A stretch of 64,000 nucleotides of DNA from Seohaeicola_A nanhaiensis (GTDB lineage Bacteria; Pseudomonadota; Alphaproteobacteria; Rhodobacterales; Rhodobacteraceae). A program made the position numbers and the translations under genes. The notes under the pieces are model-generated. The model searched no databases and was not told the origin of the DNA. It saw only the letters and a program-made list of their open reading frames with translations. Numbering within the stretch: position 1 is the stretch's first letter; every line of letters starts with the position of its first letter. The stretch spans positions 1 to 64,000 of the forward strand of contig NZ_JBHSGI010000031.1 of assembly GCF_042654245.1 (NCBI RefSeq), written 5' to 3'. Positions 51,699-60,003 of this stretch are shown piece by piece.

Positions 51699-52736
51699 TC
51701 AGTTGGTCGCTTTGGACTCGGCTTCGGCGACGCGGCGCCGGAATTCGGCCAGAACCTCCAGCGGGTTCTCCAGACCCTTTTCCTTGGCCCGGGTGGCCCA
51801 TTCTTCTTCAAGGGGTCGCGTGGCCTCTTTCAGTTCGGCGACGAAATCGTCGCTGATGGTCTGGATGGTCAGAGTATCGGTCGCCTTCATCTGCTCCATC
51901 GCTTTCTTGCCGGCGGTTGCAAAATCGTCGGCCAGAAGCTGGGCGAGTGCCCGGTCCGATACCTTCCAGATCGCTTCCTGATCCTCGGGCGAGATCCTGG
52001 ACCAGCTGTCTTCGTTCATGACGACACCCAGCGTTGCGCTGAACAGGCCGCCAGGGACCAGCGTGTAGTATTTGGTCATGTCCAGCATGTTCATGTTGAT
52101 GACCGTCTCTGGCTGGCTGAGGCTGCCGTCAATGACGCCGGTGCTCATCATTTCGAAGGCCTCGTTGGAGGACTTGAGGATCGGCACCGCGCCAACCGCT
52201 TCAAGAAGCGAGGTGGCATAGGGTCCGGTGCTGCGCAGCTTGATCCCCTTGAGGTCCTCCATCGAAGTGATCTCTTTCTGGGTCGTCACGATGTTGCCGG
52301 GCGCGTTCGAGATCATGGTCATGACCTTGACGCCGCGGTATTCGTCGTGAGGGGCGATGTACTCCTTGTAGATGTCCCAGAAGATTGGGCCGAAGACGCT
52401 TGGATCGTTGCCGACCCAGGACATTTCGCCAAGTTCGGACATCACAAAGCGGCCGGGCGTGTAGCCGGTCACGATAAAGGAAACGTCTGCCAGACCGTCA
52501 CGGACGACATCGAACTGCCCAGCGGCAGAGCCAACCATCTTTGGCAGCGTCTCGACCTTGACCCGGCCTTCGGTCACCTTCTCGATCTGTTCGAACCAGG
52601 GATACATGACCTCTGTGTTCACGTGATGTTGCGGCGGCAGCCAGGACGAGTATTTCCATACGACGTTCTCGGCCGCCGCCGGTCCCGCTACCGCAGTCAT
52701 GAAGGCGCCAATCGCCGCGAATTGAGTGATCTTCAT
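51699..52736 (-). CDS. dctP: TRAP transporter solute-binding protein (DctP)
   Basis: The 345-residue protein starts at 52736 after GGAGGGACGGA; the ATG at 52811 is out-of-family. The signal peptide ends near AGPAAAE (residue 22). The body has VWKYSSWLPPQHHVNTEVMYPWFEQIEKVTEGRVKVETLPKMVGSAAGQFDVVRDGLADVSF and EDLKGIKLRSTG. It is clearly homologous to the orphan DctP at 32326, so both probably bind related hydrophobic acids. Confidence 0.93.
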   Translation of the reverse strand: MKITQFAAIGAFMTAVAGPAAAENVVWKYSSWLPPQHHVNTEVMYPWFEQIEKVTEGRVKVETLPKMVGSAAGQFDVVRDGLADVSFIVTGYTPGRFVMSELGEMSWVGNDPSVFGPIFWDIYKEYIAPHDEYRGVKVMTMISNAPGNIVTTQKEITSMEDLKGIKLRSTGPYATSLLEAVGAVPILKSSNEAFEMMSTGVIDGSLSQPETVINMNMLDMTKYYTLVPGGLFSATLGVVMNEDSWSRISPEDQEAIWKVSDRALAQLLADDFATAGKKAMEQMKATDTLTIQTISDDFVAELKEATRPLEEEWATRAKEKGLENPLEVLAEFRRRVAEAESKATN

Positions 52737-53034
52737 TCCGTCCCTCCTCTGGTCGGTACCTACTACCTGTGATCGGCTCTCGTTCGCCGAGGTGGCACAG
52801 GGATGAAGCACCCGTCTGTTATCGTCTGTCCCTTGCAGTGTGACAGTCGTGACGGGCGTCGTTTGTCCCTGCGGGCAGGTGCATGGCCGGGCATTTGTGA
52901 TAGATAGTCTCGTACAGAGAGCCGCCTCGGGCGGCGACGGAGAGACTATTGGACAATAAGCGAATTCCGCGGGTCAGGGTCGAAATGGCCCCCCTGCCCG
53001 CCCGGCCGCCCGGGCAAGACGAAAGAGCCACCAG
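52737..53034. other. Divergent regulatory region between dctP and the MFS gene
   Basis: No gene is supported here. It holds two imperfect dyads of the island type, GTCCC-N7-GTGAC (52828-52844) and GTCCCT-GCGGGC-AGGTGC (52865-52882), and two potential RNA hairpins closer to the MFS gene. Confidence 0.5.
52904..52949 (+). promoter_or_regulatory. Nested stem-loop in the presumed MFS leader
   Basis: ATAGTCTC (52904-52911) pairs with GAGACTAT (52942-52949). Inside, GCCGCC (52921-52926) pairs with GGCGGC (52930-52935) around a TCG loop. It lies 86 bases upstream of the MFS start. It could be a structured 5' leader or an extended operator. Confidence 0.4.
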
Positions 53035-54276
53035 ATGAGCGATGGAACTGCAGAGCGGGTCGGGATGACCCGACCCAGTCCGATGTTGCAGTATGTGTTC
53101 TCGGCGATCGTCTTGTTTCTGGCTCTCTTCGGAAGCCATCTTGCGACGCCGCTTTATCCGATCTGGCAGGCAAGGTTCGATCTGACGAACTCGGATATCG
53201 TGATGATCTTTGCCTGTTACCCGATTGGTGTGACCTTTGGCCTCCTGCATGGCGGGCGGCTGGGGGATCAACTGGGACGCAAGCCCATGGTGCGCAGTGG
53301 CCTGTTCCTGGTTCTGCTGGCAAGCCTTGGGTATCTGGTTGCCAATTCCATGACTCCGCTGCTGGTCGCGCGTCTGCTCAACGGCTACGGAATCGGCCTG
53401 CTCAGCGGACCGGCCGTGGCCTCGATCATCGAATTGCACCCCAGGCTGGACCGGGGTGCCGCGTCGCGGGTCGGTGCGGTCGCGACCCTGAGCGCGCCGG
53501 CGGCGGGTATGCTGACGGCCACGCTGGTGGTCTACTTCGCGGCGACAGAGACGGCTGTGCTGCTGCCGTACCTGATCTTCGCGACACTGCTGGTGGTGAG
53601 CCTTGGACTGACCTGGGGCTATCGGGAAACGATCTTGCCGATTGCCAGGCGCAGCCTTCGCAAGGCTTCGTATCGCCCGCAGGCGATGCGAGTGCCCGCC
53701 GACATTCGCGGACCGTTCATCTATGCCGCCTGCCTTGCGGTCCTCTGTTGGGCCAACACCGGGCTTTGGCTGTCGCTGGGACCAAGCATGTTCTTCACTC
53801 TGATGACAGATGCGCATCCGCTTGTCGGCGGGCTGTCCGTGGTGGCCTTTCTGGGAACTGCGGGCGTGATCCAGCTCACTGGCGGTTGGCTGGGATACAT
53901 CAGGGCAACCCTTGTTTCCCTGGTCCTTGTCGTAGTCGCGCTGGTGGCTGTGCTGGTCGCCCTAAAGACGGAAAGCGTGGCCGGGGTCGCCATCGGTCTG
54001 CTGGTCGGCGGAATGTCTCAGGGCCTTGGATGGATGGGCACGGTGGAACTGATCAACCGGATCGCTCCTGACACGATGCGCGCTTCGGTGCTCTCGATGC
54101 TCTATATGTGCAGCTATTTCGGCTCCATCGTGCCGGTGCTCATCACCGGTTTCGCGGCCGACCGATTTGGATTGTTTCCCGCGCTTTTCGGCATGTGTTC
54201 GGTGTCGATTGCCACCGCCTGCATTCTTTTTATCGTTACCGTGAAACTTCGCAGAAGTTTGCCGCAAGGCGCGTAA
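53035..54276 (+). CDS. MFS transporter
   Basis: The 413-residue protein has about 12 hydrophobic segments and the MFS motif A GGRLGDQLGRKPM between helices 2 and 3. It resembles sugar/drug/aromatic-acid type facilitators. The start at 53035 has no strong ribosome-binding site. A perfect stem, GGGTCGGG/CCCGACCC, at 53057-53076 presents the in-frame ATG at 53065 in its 4-base loop, so start choice and translation may be regulated. It stands alone between the divergent TRAP operon and the CaiB/HMG-CoA lyase pair. Confidence 0.87.
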   Translation: MSDGTAERVGMTRPSPMLQYVFSAIVLFLALFGSHLATPLYPIWQARFDLTNSDIVMIFACYPIGVTFGLLHGGRLGDQLGRKPMVRSGLFLVLLASLGYLVANSMTPLLVARLLNGYGIGLLSGPAVASIIELHPRLDRGAASRVGAVATLSAPAAGMLTATLVVYFAATETAVLLPYLIFATLLVVSLGLTWGYRETILPIARRSLRKASYRPQAMRVPADIRGPFIYAACLAVLCWANTGLWLSLGPSMFFTLMTDAHPLVGGLSVVAFLGTAGVIQLTGGWLGYIRATLVSLVLVVVALVAVLVALKTESVAGVAIGLLVGGMSQGLGWMGTVELINRIAPDTMRASVLSMLYMCSYFGSIVPVLITGFAADRFGLFPALFGMCSVSIATACILFIVTVKLRRSLPQGA

Positions 54277-54288
54277 CGAAACCGGCCT

Positions 54289-54306
54289 GTCCCTAAAGGC
54301 ATGGAC
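54289..54306. promoter_or_regulatory. GTCCCT-N6-ATGGAC dyad (island motif, copy 6)
   Basis: GTCCCT-AAAGGC-ATGGAC has three mismatches but exact spacing. It lies 12 bases after the MFS stop, and its centre is about 86 bases upstream of the CaiB start at 54384. Confidence 0.45.
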
Positions 54307-54383
54307 AAATCGCGCGGTCCGGACGTGCAAGACTGTGGCCGAAGACGCGCCCGGCGCGGCCCGACCACATGCACAGGACAAAG

Positions 54384-55610
54384 ATGACTCAGAGGAAATT
54401 TTCCGGCCCGCTGCGCGGCATGCGCGTCCTTGAAATCGGCCATTTCATCGCGGCGCCCTTCTGTACCCGACTGCTGGCGGATCTCGGGGCGGATGTCGTG
54501 AAAGTCGAGCCGCTTTCGGGCGATCCTGTCCGCAAATGGGGCGACTCGGTCGAGGGCAAATCGCTTTGGTGGTCCGTGCATGCGCGCAACAAGCGGTCGG
54601 TGGCGGTCAACCTGAAGGCGCCGGGGGCGGCTGGGGTCATTCTGCGGCTGGTGCGGGACTGCGACGCATTGGTCGAGAATTTCCGGCCGGGCCAGCTGGC
54701 CCGCATGGGTCTGTCCAACGAGACCCTGCGTCGGGAGAACCCAGCCCTGGTGATCGGCCATGTGTCGGGCTATGGCCAGGACGGCCCTTATCGTGATCGT
54801 GCCGCCTTCGGCGTGATCGGCGAAGCCATCGGAGGTCTGCGGCATCTGTCGGACCATCCGCCGGGGACATCCGATCTGCCGCCGGTACGGGTCGGGGTGA
54901 GCATAGGCGATTCACTGGCCGGTCTTTACGCGGCTCTTGGCATTGTGTCGGCCCTCTGGCAGCGGGACCGCGCGGCGGGCGACGGCCTCGGCCGCACGGT
55001 GGACGTCGCCCTGACCGAGTCGGTGCTCAGCCTGATGGAGGGAATGCTGCCGGAATATGGCGAGACGGGCAAAGTCCGCCAGCCCTCGGGATCACGTATA
55101 CCGACGGCCGCGCCATCGAGCGCCTATCCGACGCGGGACGGGAAATGGGTGTTGATCGCCGGCAATTCCGAACCGCTGTTCCAACGTCTCTGCGCCTTGA
55201 TGGGAGGATCGGGTCTGGCGGCTGATCCGCGCTTTTGCGACAACCCTTCGCGGGTGGCCAATGTGGCTGCGCTGGATGATATGATCGGTGCCTGGACGTA
55301 CCAATATGAGGCCGCGGCACTTCTGGATCTGCTCGAAAAGGCAGATGTGCCCGCGACCCGGATTTACGATGCCGCGGATTGCGCCGCCGATCCCCAATTT
55401 CGCCACCGCGAGATGGTGCGGGAGGTCGAGGATCCGCTGTTTGGCAAGGCGCTGACCCATCCCGGCATTGTGCCGAAGATCACGGACGATCCCGGCGAAA
55501 TTCGCTGGTGCGGTCCTGCCATTGGCGAGCACACCGACGAAGTGCTGGCCGGGTCTGGCTTTACGCTGCCTGAAATCGCCGCCTTGCGCGAGAAGGAGAT
55601 CATTGCATGA
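54384..55610 (+). CDS. CaiB/BaiF family CoA-transferase
   Basis: About 408 residues from 54384, where AGGA is well spaced; the ATG at 54369 is an alternative. Features are GMRVLEIGHFIAAPFCTRLLADLGADVVKVEPLSGDPVRKWG, SVAVNLKAPGAAGVILRLVRDCDALVENFRPGQLARMGL, and RAAFGVIGEAIGGLRHLS, where the position of the catalytic Asp reads Phe-Gly (RAAFG), an unusual substitution. It overlaps the HMG-CoA lyase gene by ATGA, a pair often seen for 3-hydroxy-3-methyl acids. Confidence 0.87.
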   Translation: MTQRKFSGPLRGMRVLEIGHFIAAPFCTRLLADLGADVVKVEPLSGDPVRKWGDSVEGKSLWWSVHARNKRSVAVNLKAPGAAGVILRLVRDCDALVENFRPGQLARMGLSNETLRRENPALVIGHVSGYGQDGPYRDRAAFGVIGEAIGGLRHLSDHPPGTSDLPPVRVGVSIGDSLAGLYAALGIVSALWQRDRAAGDGLGRTVDVALTESVLSLMEGMLPEYGETGKVRQPSGSRIPTAAPSSAYPTRDGKWVLIAGNSEPLFQRLCALMGGSGLAADPRFCDNPSRVANVAALDDMIGAWTYQYEAAALLDLLEKADVPATRIYDAADCAADPQFRHREMVREVEDPLFGKALTHPGIVPKITDDPGEIRWCGPAIGEHTDEVLAGSGFTLPEIAALREKEIIA

Positions 55611-56524
55611 CCTCGCCCGATGTCACACTGGTTGAAGTCGGTCCGCGGGACGGCTTTCAGGGAATTGGCCCCTTCATCCCAACCCAGAACAAGATCGCTT
55701 TTCTGCAGCGCCTTTTTGCTGCGGGCCTGAGAGAGATCGAGATCGGGTCCTATGTCAGCGCGAAGGCCCTTCCCCAGATGGCCGATACGCCCGAGCTGCT
55801 GGCCGCCTGCACGGCGGTGCCCGACCTGTCGCCCCGGGTGCTGGTCCCAAGTCTGAAACATGCCCTGCGGGCGTTGGACGATGGGGTCACTTTTCCGACC
55901 TTTGTGCTGTCGGTCTCGGAATCACACAACAGGAACAACGTGAAGCGGCATCCGGACGAGTCGGTGGGTGAGTATCTTCAGATCGTTGAGGCCCTGCCCG
56001 ACAACGCGGATTTGCGGCTGGACCTCTCGACCTGTTTTGATTGTCCCTTCGAGGGGCAGGTGGATGAGGAAGCTGTATTGCGGCTGCTGGAGAAGCTGGT
56101 GCCGGCGATGCCGGGCGCGGAAATCTGCCTCTGCGACACCACCGGAAAGGCAGAACCACAACAGGTCGAACGCCTGTTCTCGATGGCGCGCGCGACATTT
56201 CCCCAAGTGGATCGCTGGGCGGTTCATGCCCACGACACCTATGGCCTGGGACTGGCGAATGTGTATGCCGCCTACCGGACCGGAGTGCGGATCGTAGATG
56301 CGTCCTTTGCGGGCCTAGGTGGCTGTCCGTTTGCGCCGGGCGCGACCGGCAATGTGGCGACAGAGGACGTGGTCTGGATGTTCCACCGGATGGGCATTCC
56401 CACGGGCGTCGATCTCGACGACTTGATCCCTGTGGCCTGCGATGGTGCGGGCATCCGTGGCGGGCAGAGCGGCGGGCGGGTGCGGGCCGCCATTGCGGCC
56501 CGGACCTCGGCACGCTGTGACTGA
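55607..56524 (+). CDS. Hydroxymethylglutaryl-CoA lyase-like protein
   Basis: The 305-residue DRE-TIM enzyme has the canonical EVGPRDGFQ motif near the N-terminus, EIGSYVSAKALPQMADT, AVHAHDTYGLGLANVYAAYRTGVRIVDASFAGLGGCPFAPGATGNVATEDVVWM, with both His ligands and the mobile-loop Cys. It cleaves HMG-CoA or a homologue to acetoacetate (or a keto acid) plus acetyl-CoA. Unlike the copy at 38781 it keeps the Asp of GPRDG. It is co-transcribed with the CaiB gene. Confidence 0.88.
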   Translation: MTSPDVTLVEVGPRDGFQGIGPFIPTQNKIAFLQRLFAAGLREIEIGSYVSAKALPQMADTPELLAACTAVPDLSPRVLVPSLKHALRALDDGVTFPTFVLSVSESHNRNNVKRHPDESVGEYLQIVEALPDNADLRLDLSTCFDCPFEGQVDEEAVLRLLEKLVPAMPGAEICLCDTTGKAEPQQVERLFSMARATFPQVDRWAVHAHDTYGLGLANVYAAYRTGVRIVDASFAGLGGCPFAPGATGNVATEDVVWMFHRMGIPTGVDLDDLIPVACDGAGIRGGQSGGRVRAAIAARTSARCD

Positions 56525-56690
56525 CCCACATGGCGTGTGAAGCCTGGTGCAGCCCGTCGCCGAACGTTCAGGATTATTGTTCCGGACCATGATCCGGGAA
56601 TATGGCCTGCGGTTCACATCCGTGATCGCGATGGGTGCCGCCTGCCCGTTTGTCAGCCCAAGACCGGCAATCCGCTAGGCCAGCCATTTG
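56525..56690. other. Non-coding stretch after the CaiB/HMG-CoA lyase pair
   Basis: I see no supported gene here. CGAACGTTCA at 56561-56570, with the following GGATTATTG, resembles the TetR-linked palindrome at 17042, which raises the possibility of a relict promoter. With the 52-codon ORF beside it, the stretch between 56524 and 56853 may be a decayed remnant. Confidence 0.4.
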
Positions 56691-56849
56691 TCAGAGGCTT
56701 TGGGCACGCGCGATGCCAGGGTCATGCAGGGCGGACTTTTCCGGCAGACAACCTTTCACGTCCGACAAGACGGTATCCCACCCGATCTCTGCGAGCATGA
56801 CGGCGGTTTTCAGGTCTTTGCCTGTTGGTGCATGGGGAACGTCGATCAT
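56691..56849 (-). pseudogene. 52-codon ORF downstream of the quinone oxidoreductase, possible truncated gene
   Basis: The ORF starts at 56849, 3 bases after the quinone oxidoreductase stop, with AAGGTGG upstream in the end of that gene. It begins MIDVPHAPTGKDLKTAVMLA and ends early at TGA 56691. The composition looks protein-like and operon placement is good. No complete domain can be seen, so it is either a small gene or the N-terminal relic of a longer one. Confidence 0.35.
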
Positions 56850-56852
56850 GCT

Positions 56853-57872
56853 CTAATCCACCTTGATCACGATCTTGCCGAAATGCCCGGCACGGCGCTG
56901 GAGAGCGTAGGCGTCCTCTACGTTGTCCATCGCAAAGACATGGCCGATGGCCGGTTTCAGGTCATGCAGGGATAGCGCGCGGTTCATCTCGTGGAACTGG
57001 GCGCAGTTTCCGACGGTAATGCCCTGAAGGTTGACGGATTTGCCGATCACCAGACGGGGCGCGACGCCCTCGCCTTCCTGCGCGACAAAGCCGATGGCGA
57101 CGATCGTGCCGCCGACGCGGACCGACTGCATCGATTTTTCCAGCGTGCCGGGACCTCCGACCTCGACCACCACATCGACGCCGCGGCCGTCGGTCAACTG
57201 CATCACGTCCTTGTGCCAGTCTGGCGATGCCTTGTAGTCGATAAGGTGATGCGCCCCCATTTTTGCCAGCCGCGCCCGCTTTTCAGCGCTGCCGGACAGG
57301 ATGATGACCCGGGCGCCGGCCATTCTGGCAAATTGCAGGGCAAAGACCGACACACCGCCGGAACCGATCAGCAGCACATCCTGGCCCGGCTGCAGCGCAG
57401 CCACGTTGAACAGCGCGTTCCATGCGGTCAGGCCGGCGCAGGGCAGCGTCGCGGCTTCTTCATCACTCAGATGGTCAGGCACCGGAATGGCGGCATGGGC
57501 GGGCAGAAGCGCGAATTGCGCCAGCATCCCGTCCATGTTGGCGCCCATCGACCGGGTGCGTGCAGCGGCAGTGATCGGGCCGGTGATCCAGTCCGGGTAA
57601 AAGGCGCCGGCGACGCGCTGCCCGGGGACGAGCCCCGAGACGCCCTCGCCAAGGGCTGCGATCTCTCCGGCTCCGTCCGACAGCGGCACGACAGTTTCCG
57701 GCAGGGCACCATACATGTGATCTGCGACCAGCAGATCGCGGAAATTCAGCGATGCAGCGCGGACGCGTACCAGCACTTCACCGCGTCCGGGCTTCGGGAC
57801 CGGGCGGGATGCAATGCTCAGCGTGCCGCCCCCATGCGCCGGGCGAAGCTCGACGGCTTTCATATTCGTCAT
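56853..57872 (-). CDS. Medium-chain NAD(P)-dependent oxidoreductase (zinc-free, quinone oxidoreductase-like)
   Basis: The 339-residue MDR has GEVLVRVRAASLNFRDLLVADHMYG, VVPLSDGAGEIAALGEGVSGLVPGQRVAG, CAGLTAWNALF and the Rossmann motif VLLIGSGGVSVFALQFARMAGARVIILSGS. Lack of the structural-zinc cysteine cluster places it with quinone or enoyl reductases. It is about 47 bases after the SDR gene, with a strong hairpin between them, and shares only family-level resemblance with the copy at 33439. Confidence 0.87.
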   Translation of the reverse strand: MTNMKAVELRPAHGGGTLSIASRPVPKPGRGEVLVRVRAASLNFRDLLVADHMYGALPETVVPLSDGAGEIAALGEGVSGLVPGQRVAGAFYPDWITGPITAAARTRSMGANMDGMLAQFALLPAHAAIPVPDHLSDEEAATLPCAGLTAWNALFNVAALQPGQDVLLIGSGGVSVFALQFARMAGARVIILSGSAEKRARLAKMGAHHLIDYKASPDWHKDVMQLTDGRGVDVVVEVGGPGTLEKSMQSVRVGGTIVAIGFVAQEGEGVAPRLVIGKSVNLQGITVGNCAQFHEMNRALSLHDLKPAIGHVFAMDNVEDAYALQRRAGHFGKIVIKVD

Positions 57873-57892
57873 GCGATCATCCGATATGCTGC

Positions 57893-57913
57893 GCCCGGAT
57901 CAACGATCCGGGC
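57893..57913. terminator. Perfect 9-bp hairpin between SDR and quinone oxidoreductase genes
   Basis: GCCCGGATC (57893-57901) and GATCCGGGC (57905-57913) flank a 3-base loop. There is no T tract in the direction of transcription, so it may be an mRNA-stabilising or partial-termination element inside the operon. Confidence 0.45.
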
Positions 57914-57919
57914 AAGCTT

Positions 57920-58684
57920 TCATGCGATGAAGAGGCCGCCGTTCACGCCGATGGTGACGCCGGTGATGAACCCGGCCAGCGGGTCAGCCAGAAACGATGC
58001 GGTATGCGCGATCTCGTCGGGATGGCCGACCCGTCCCAGGGGGATTGCGTCCATCTTGGTGTATTTGCTGCCATCCGCGGTGGCGCCCGTCGCCTGAGCC
58101 AGCATGGGCGTGTCGATCGGGCCCGGCGCAATGGCATTCACCGTGATCCCTTCCTTGGCCAGCGCCCGCGCGGCAAAGCGCGTCAGGCCCAACACTGCGG
58201 CCTTGGACGCCGTGTAGTTGACCCCCGACTGAAGGCCGCCGATCTGACCGGCCAGCGAGGATACCGTTATGATCCGTCCGTGCTCGACCGGTTTGGCACG
58301 CCGGCACCAGGCCATTTCGCGCATGCAGATCATCGTGCCACGGGCATTGACGCCCATGGTGAAATCCCAATCGTCGAGGTCGGTATCGGCCAGCGCCGGC
58401 GCCGTGCTCATGCTTCCGTTGCCAAGCGTGCCCGCGAACTGGGCAAGGACCGAGATCGGTCCGACCTCGGACTCGATGGCGCCAAAGGTCTTTTTCACGG
58501 CGGCTTCGTCCGTCACGTCCAGGGCGAACCCCCTGTGCCCTTCGCCGGGCAGACTGGCTGCGGCCGCTTCGGCCGCTTCCGCCTTGAGGTCTGCCACGGC
58601 GACGATCATGCCGTCCTTCGCGAACCGTTTGGCGGTCGCAAGACCAAGCCCGCTTGCCCCACCAGTTACGAGTGCAATGCGCAT
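57920..58684 (-). CDS. SDR-family oxidoreductase
   Basis: The 254-residue SDR has TGGASGLG at residues 7-14, AQFAGTLG in place of NNAG, and SSLAGQIGGLQSGVNYTASKAAV with catalytic Ser, Tyr and Lys; AIAPGPIDTPML follows. The short coding gap of 35 bases to the preceding SDR indicates one operon. It probably oxidises a hydroxyl of a CoA ester or ring compound. Confidence 0.88.
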   Translation of the reverse strand: MRIALVTGGASGLGLATAKRFAKDGMIVAVADLKAEAAEAAAASLPGEGHRGFALDVTDEAAVKKTFGAIESEVGPISVLAQFAGTLGNGSMSTAPALADTDLDDWDFTMGVNARGTMICMREMAWCRRAKPVEHGRIITVSSLAGQIGGLQSGVNYTASKAAVLGLTRFAARALAKEGITVNAIAPGPIDTPMLAQATGATADGSKYTKMDAIPLGRVGHPDEIAHTASFLADPLAGFITGVTIGVNGGLFIA

Positions 58685-58719
58685 TGGAGAGTTCCTTTCA
58701 TCCTTCGAGCCTTGCGGCC

Positions 58720-59502
58720 CTATTCCGTCTGGGTGGCGACCCAGGCCGCGATCATCTCTTCACTGACGAAGACAGACGATGTCTGTCCGCCGTCCACCGC
58801 CAGAACCTGACCGGTGACAAGGCGCGCGTCCTGGCTTGCCAGAAAGGCGACTGCGCTCGCCACGTCCTCGGGTTCGCCGGTCATACCGAGCGGCATGGTG
58901 GCCACCACCAGCGCCTTGAACCGTGCGGTGTGCAGACGGTCCTCGGTTCCCGGTGTCCGGATCACCCCGGGGGCGACGGCATTCACCCGTACGCCCCTGG
59001 GGCCATAGGCACTGGCCATCTGCCGGGTCACGCCGATCACGCCGGCCTTCGCCGCGGTGTAGGCACCAAACCCCATGTAGCCCGACAGACCGATGGACGA
59101 CGCGATGTTGACGATATTGCCACGGCTTTCGAAAAGCATGGGCAGCGCGTCGCGGGACAGGCGGAACATGGCGCGGAGATTGACGTCGAGATACCGGTCG
59201 TAGATTTCGTCGGTCGTGTCATGCAGTGCCGGCGCGTTGCCGAGGCCGACGTTGTTCACCAGGATATCCAGTGTCGTGAAGGATTTCCGACAGGCCTCCA
59301 GAATGGTAGCCGGCGCGTCGTCGGCGGTGGAATCCTGAACCAGGATTTCCGCGCCGCGCAGCGACGACAGGCCATCGGGGCGGACATCGACGGCCAGCAC
59401 CCGGCAACCCTCGGCGATCAGCCGTTCCGTGATGCCGCGACCCAACCCCTGCCCCGCGCCGGTTACGATCGCGGCGCGACCTTCCAGACCTTTCATGGTC
59501 AC
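58720..59502 (-). CDS. SDR-family oxidoreductase
   Basis: The 260-residue SDR has TGAGQGLG near the N-terminus, NNVG, ASSIGLSGYMGFGAYTAAKAGV with the catalytic Tyr and Lys, and VAPGVIRTPG. It is 18 bases after the EthD gene. Three SDRs lie in the 57.9-62.4 kb stretch, which suggests several successive alcohol/ketone steps. Confidence 0.88.
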   Translation of the reverse strand: MTMKGLEGRAAIVTGAGQGLGRGITERLIAEGCRVLAVDVRPDGLSSLRGAEILVQDSTADDAPATILEACRKSFTTLDILVNNVGLGNAPALHDTTDEIYDRYLDVNLRAMFRLSRDALPMLFESRGNIVNIASSIGLSGYMGFGAYTAAKAGVIGVTRQMASAYGPRGVRVNAVAPGVIRTPGTEDRLHTARFKALVVATMPLGMTGEPEDVASAVAFLASQDARLVTGQVLAVDGGQTSSVFVSEEMIAAWVATQTE

Positions 59503-59520
59503 TGTCCTTTCAAGCGGCCG

Positions 59521-59907
59521 TCAAAGCCGACCTTCCATCCAGTCGCCTGCGTAGTCCTTGCCGATCTGGACAACCTGATTGTCGAACATCAGGACGCGCG
59601 TCGCGTCCATGTCGAGGAACTGCCGTTCGTCCTCAATCATCTCGTTCTGGAAATAGGGCATTGCGTGCAGTTCCTTTCTCGCGTCCAGGCTGGGGAACCA
59701 GCTCTCGGAAAACCCGTCGTAGTCGAGCGGTCCGACTCCGGGCCAGCCCTGGCTGGGGACCATGTGATGCTGCACGTATCGTTTCAGGTATTTCTCGACG
59801 CCTGGAATTCCGGCGATCAAAGGTCCGTGCACGTCCCGCCAATGAGTTTGGAACTGCTCGAGCGTGAGGCCCGGTTTGCGCTTGTAGAAGCCGAGGGTGA
59901 TGATCAT
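59521..59907 (-). CDS. EthD-domain protein
   Basis: The 128-residue ferredoxin-like alpha/beta-barrel protein starts at 59907 after GGAGG; the upstream frame to 59958 is rejected. It has MIITLGFYKRKPGLTLEQFQTHWRDVHGPL, typical of EthD/REDY-like dimeric barrels, and a conserved C-terminal half ending QVVQIGKDYAGDWM. EthD proteins often assist oxidative degradation without a fixed reaction. It is a tandem paralogue of the next gene and has its own upstream island dyad (59977-59994). Confidence 0.87.
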   Translation of the reverse strand: MIITLGFYKRKPGLTLEQFQTHWRDVHGPLIAGIPGVEKYLKRYVQHHMVPSQGWPGVGPLDYDGFSESWFPSLDARKELHAMPYFQNEMIEDERQFLDMDATRVLMFDNQVVQIGKDYAGDWMEGRL

Positions 59908-59976
59908 GCGTCCTCCGGAACCGTCAGGGCGTGAATGTCTCTGCGTCAGGTCTGACACTGCATCGCCGGGCCGAGT

Positions 59977-59994
59977 GACCCCCGGCGATGGGAC
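59977..59994. promoter_or_regulatory. GACCCC-N6-TGGGAC dyad (island motif, copy 7)
   Basis: GACCCC-CGGCGA-TGGGAC has two mismatches and the exact spacer. It lies between the two EthD genes; its centre is about 78 bases upstream of the start at 59907, which implies an internal promoter separating the two paralogues. Confidence 0.55.
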
Positions 59995-60003
59995 AGGCGC
60001 GTC

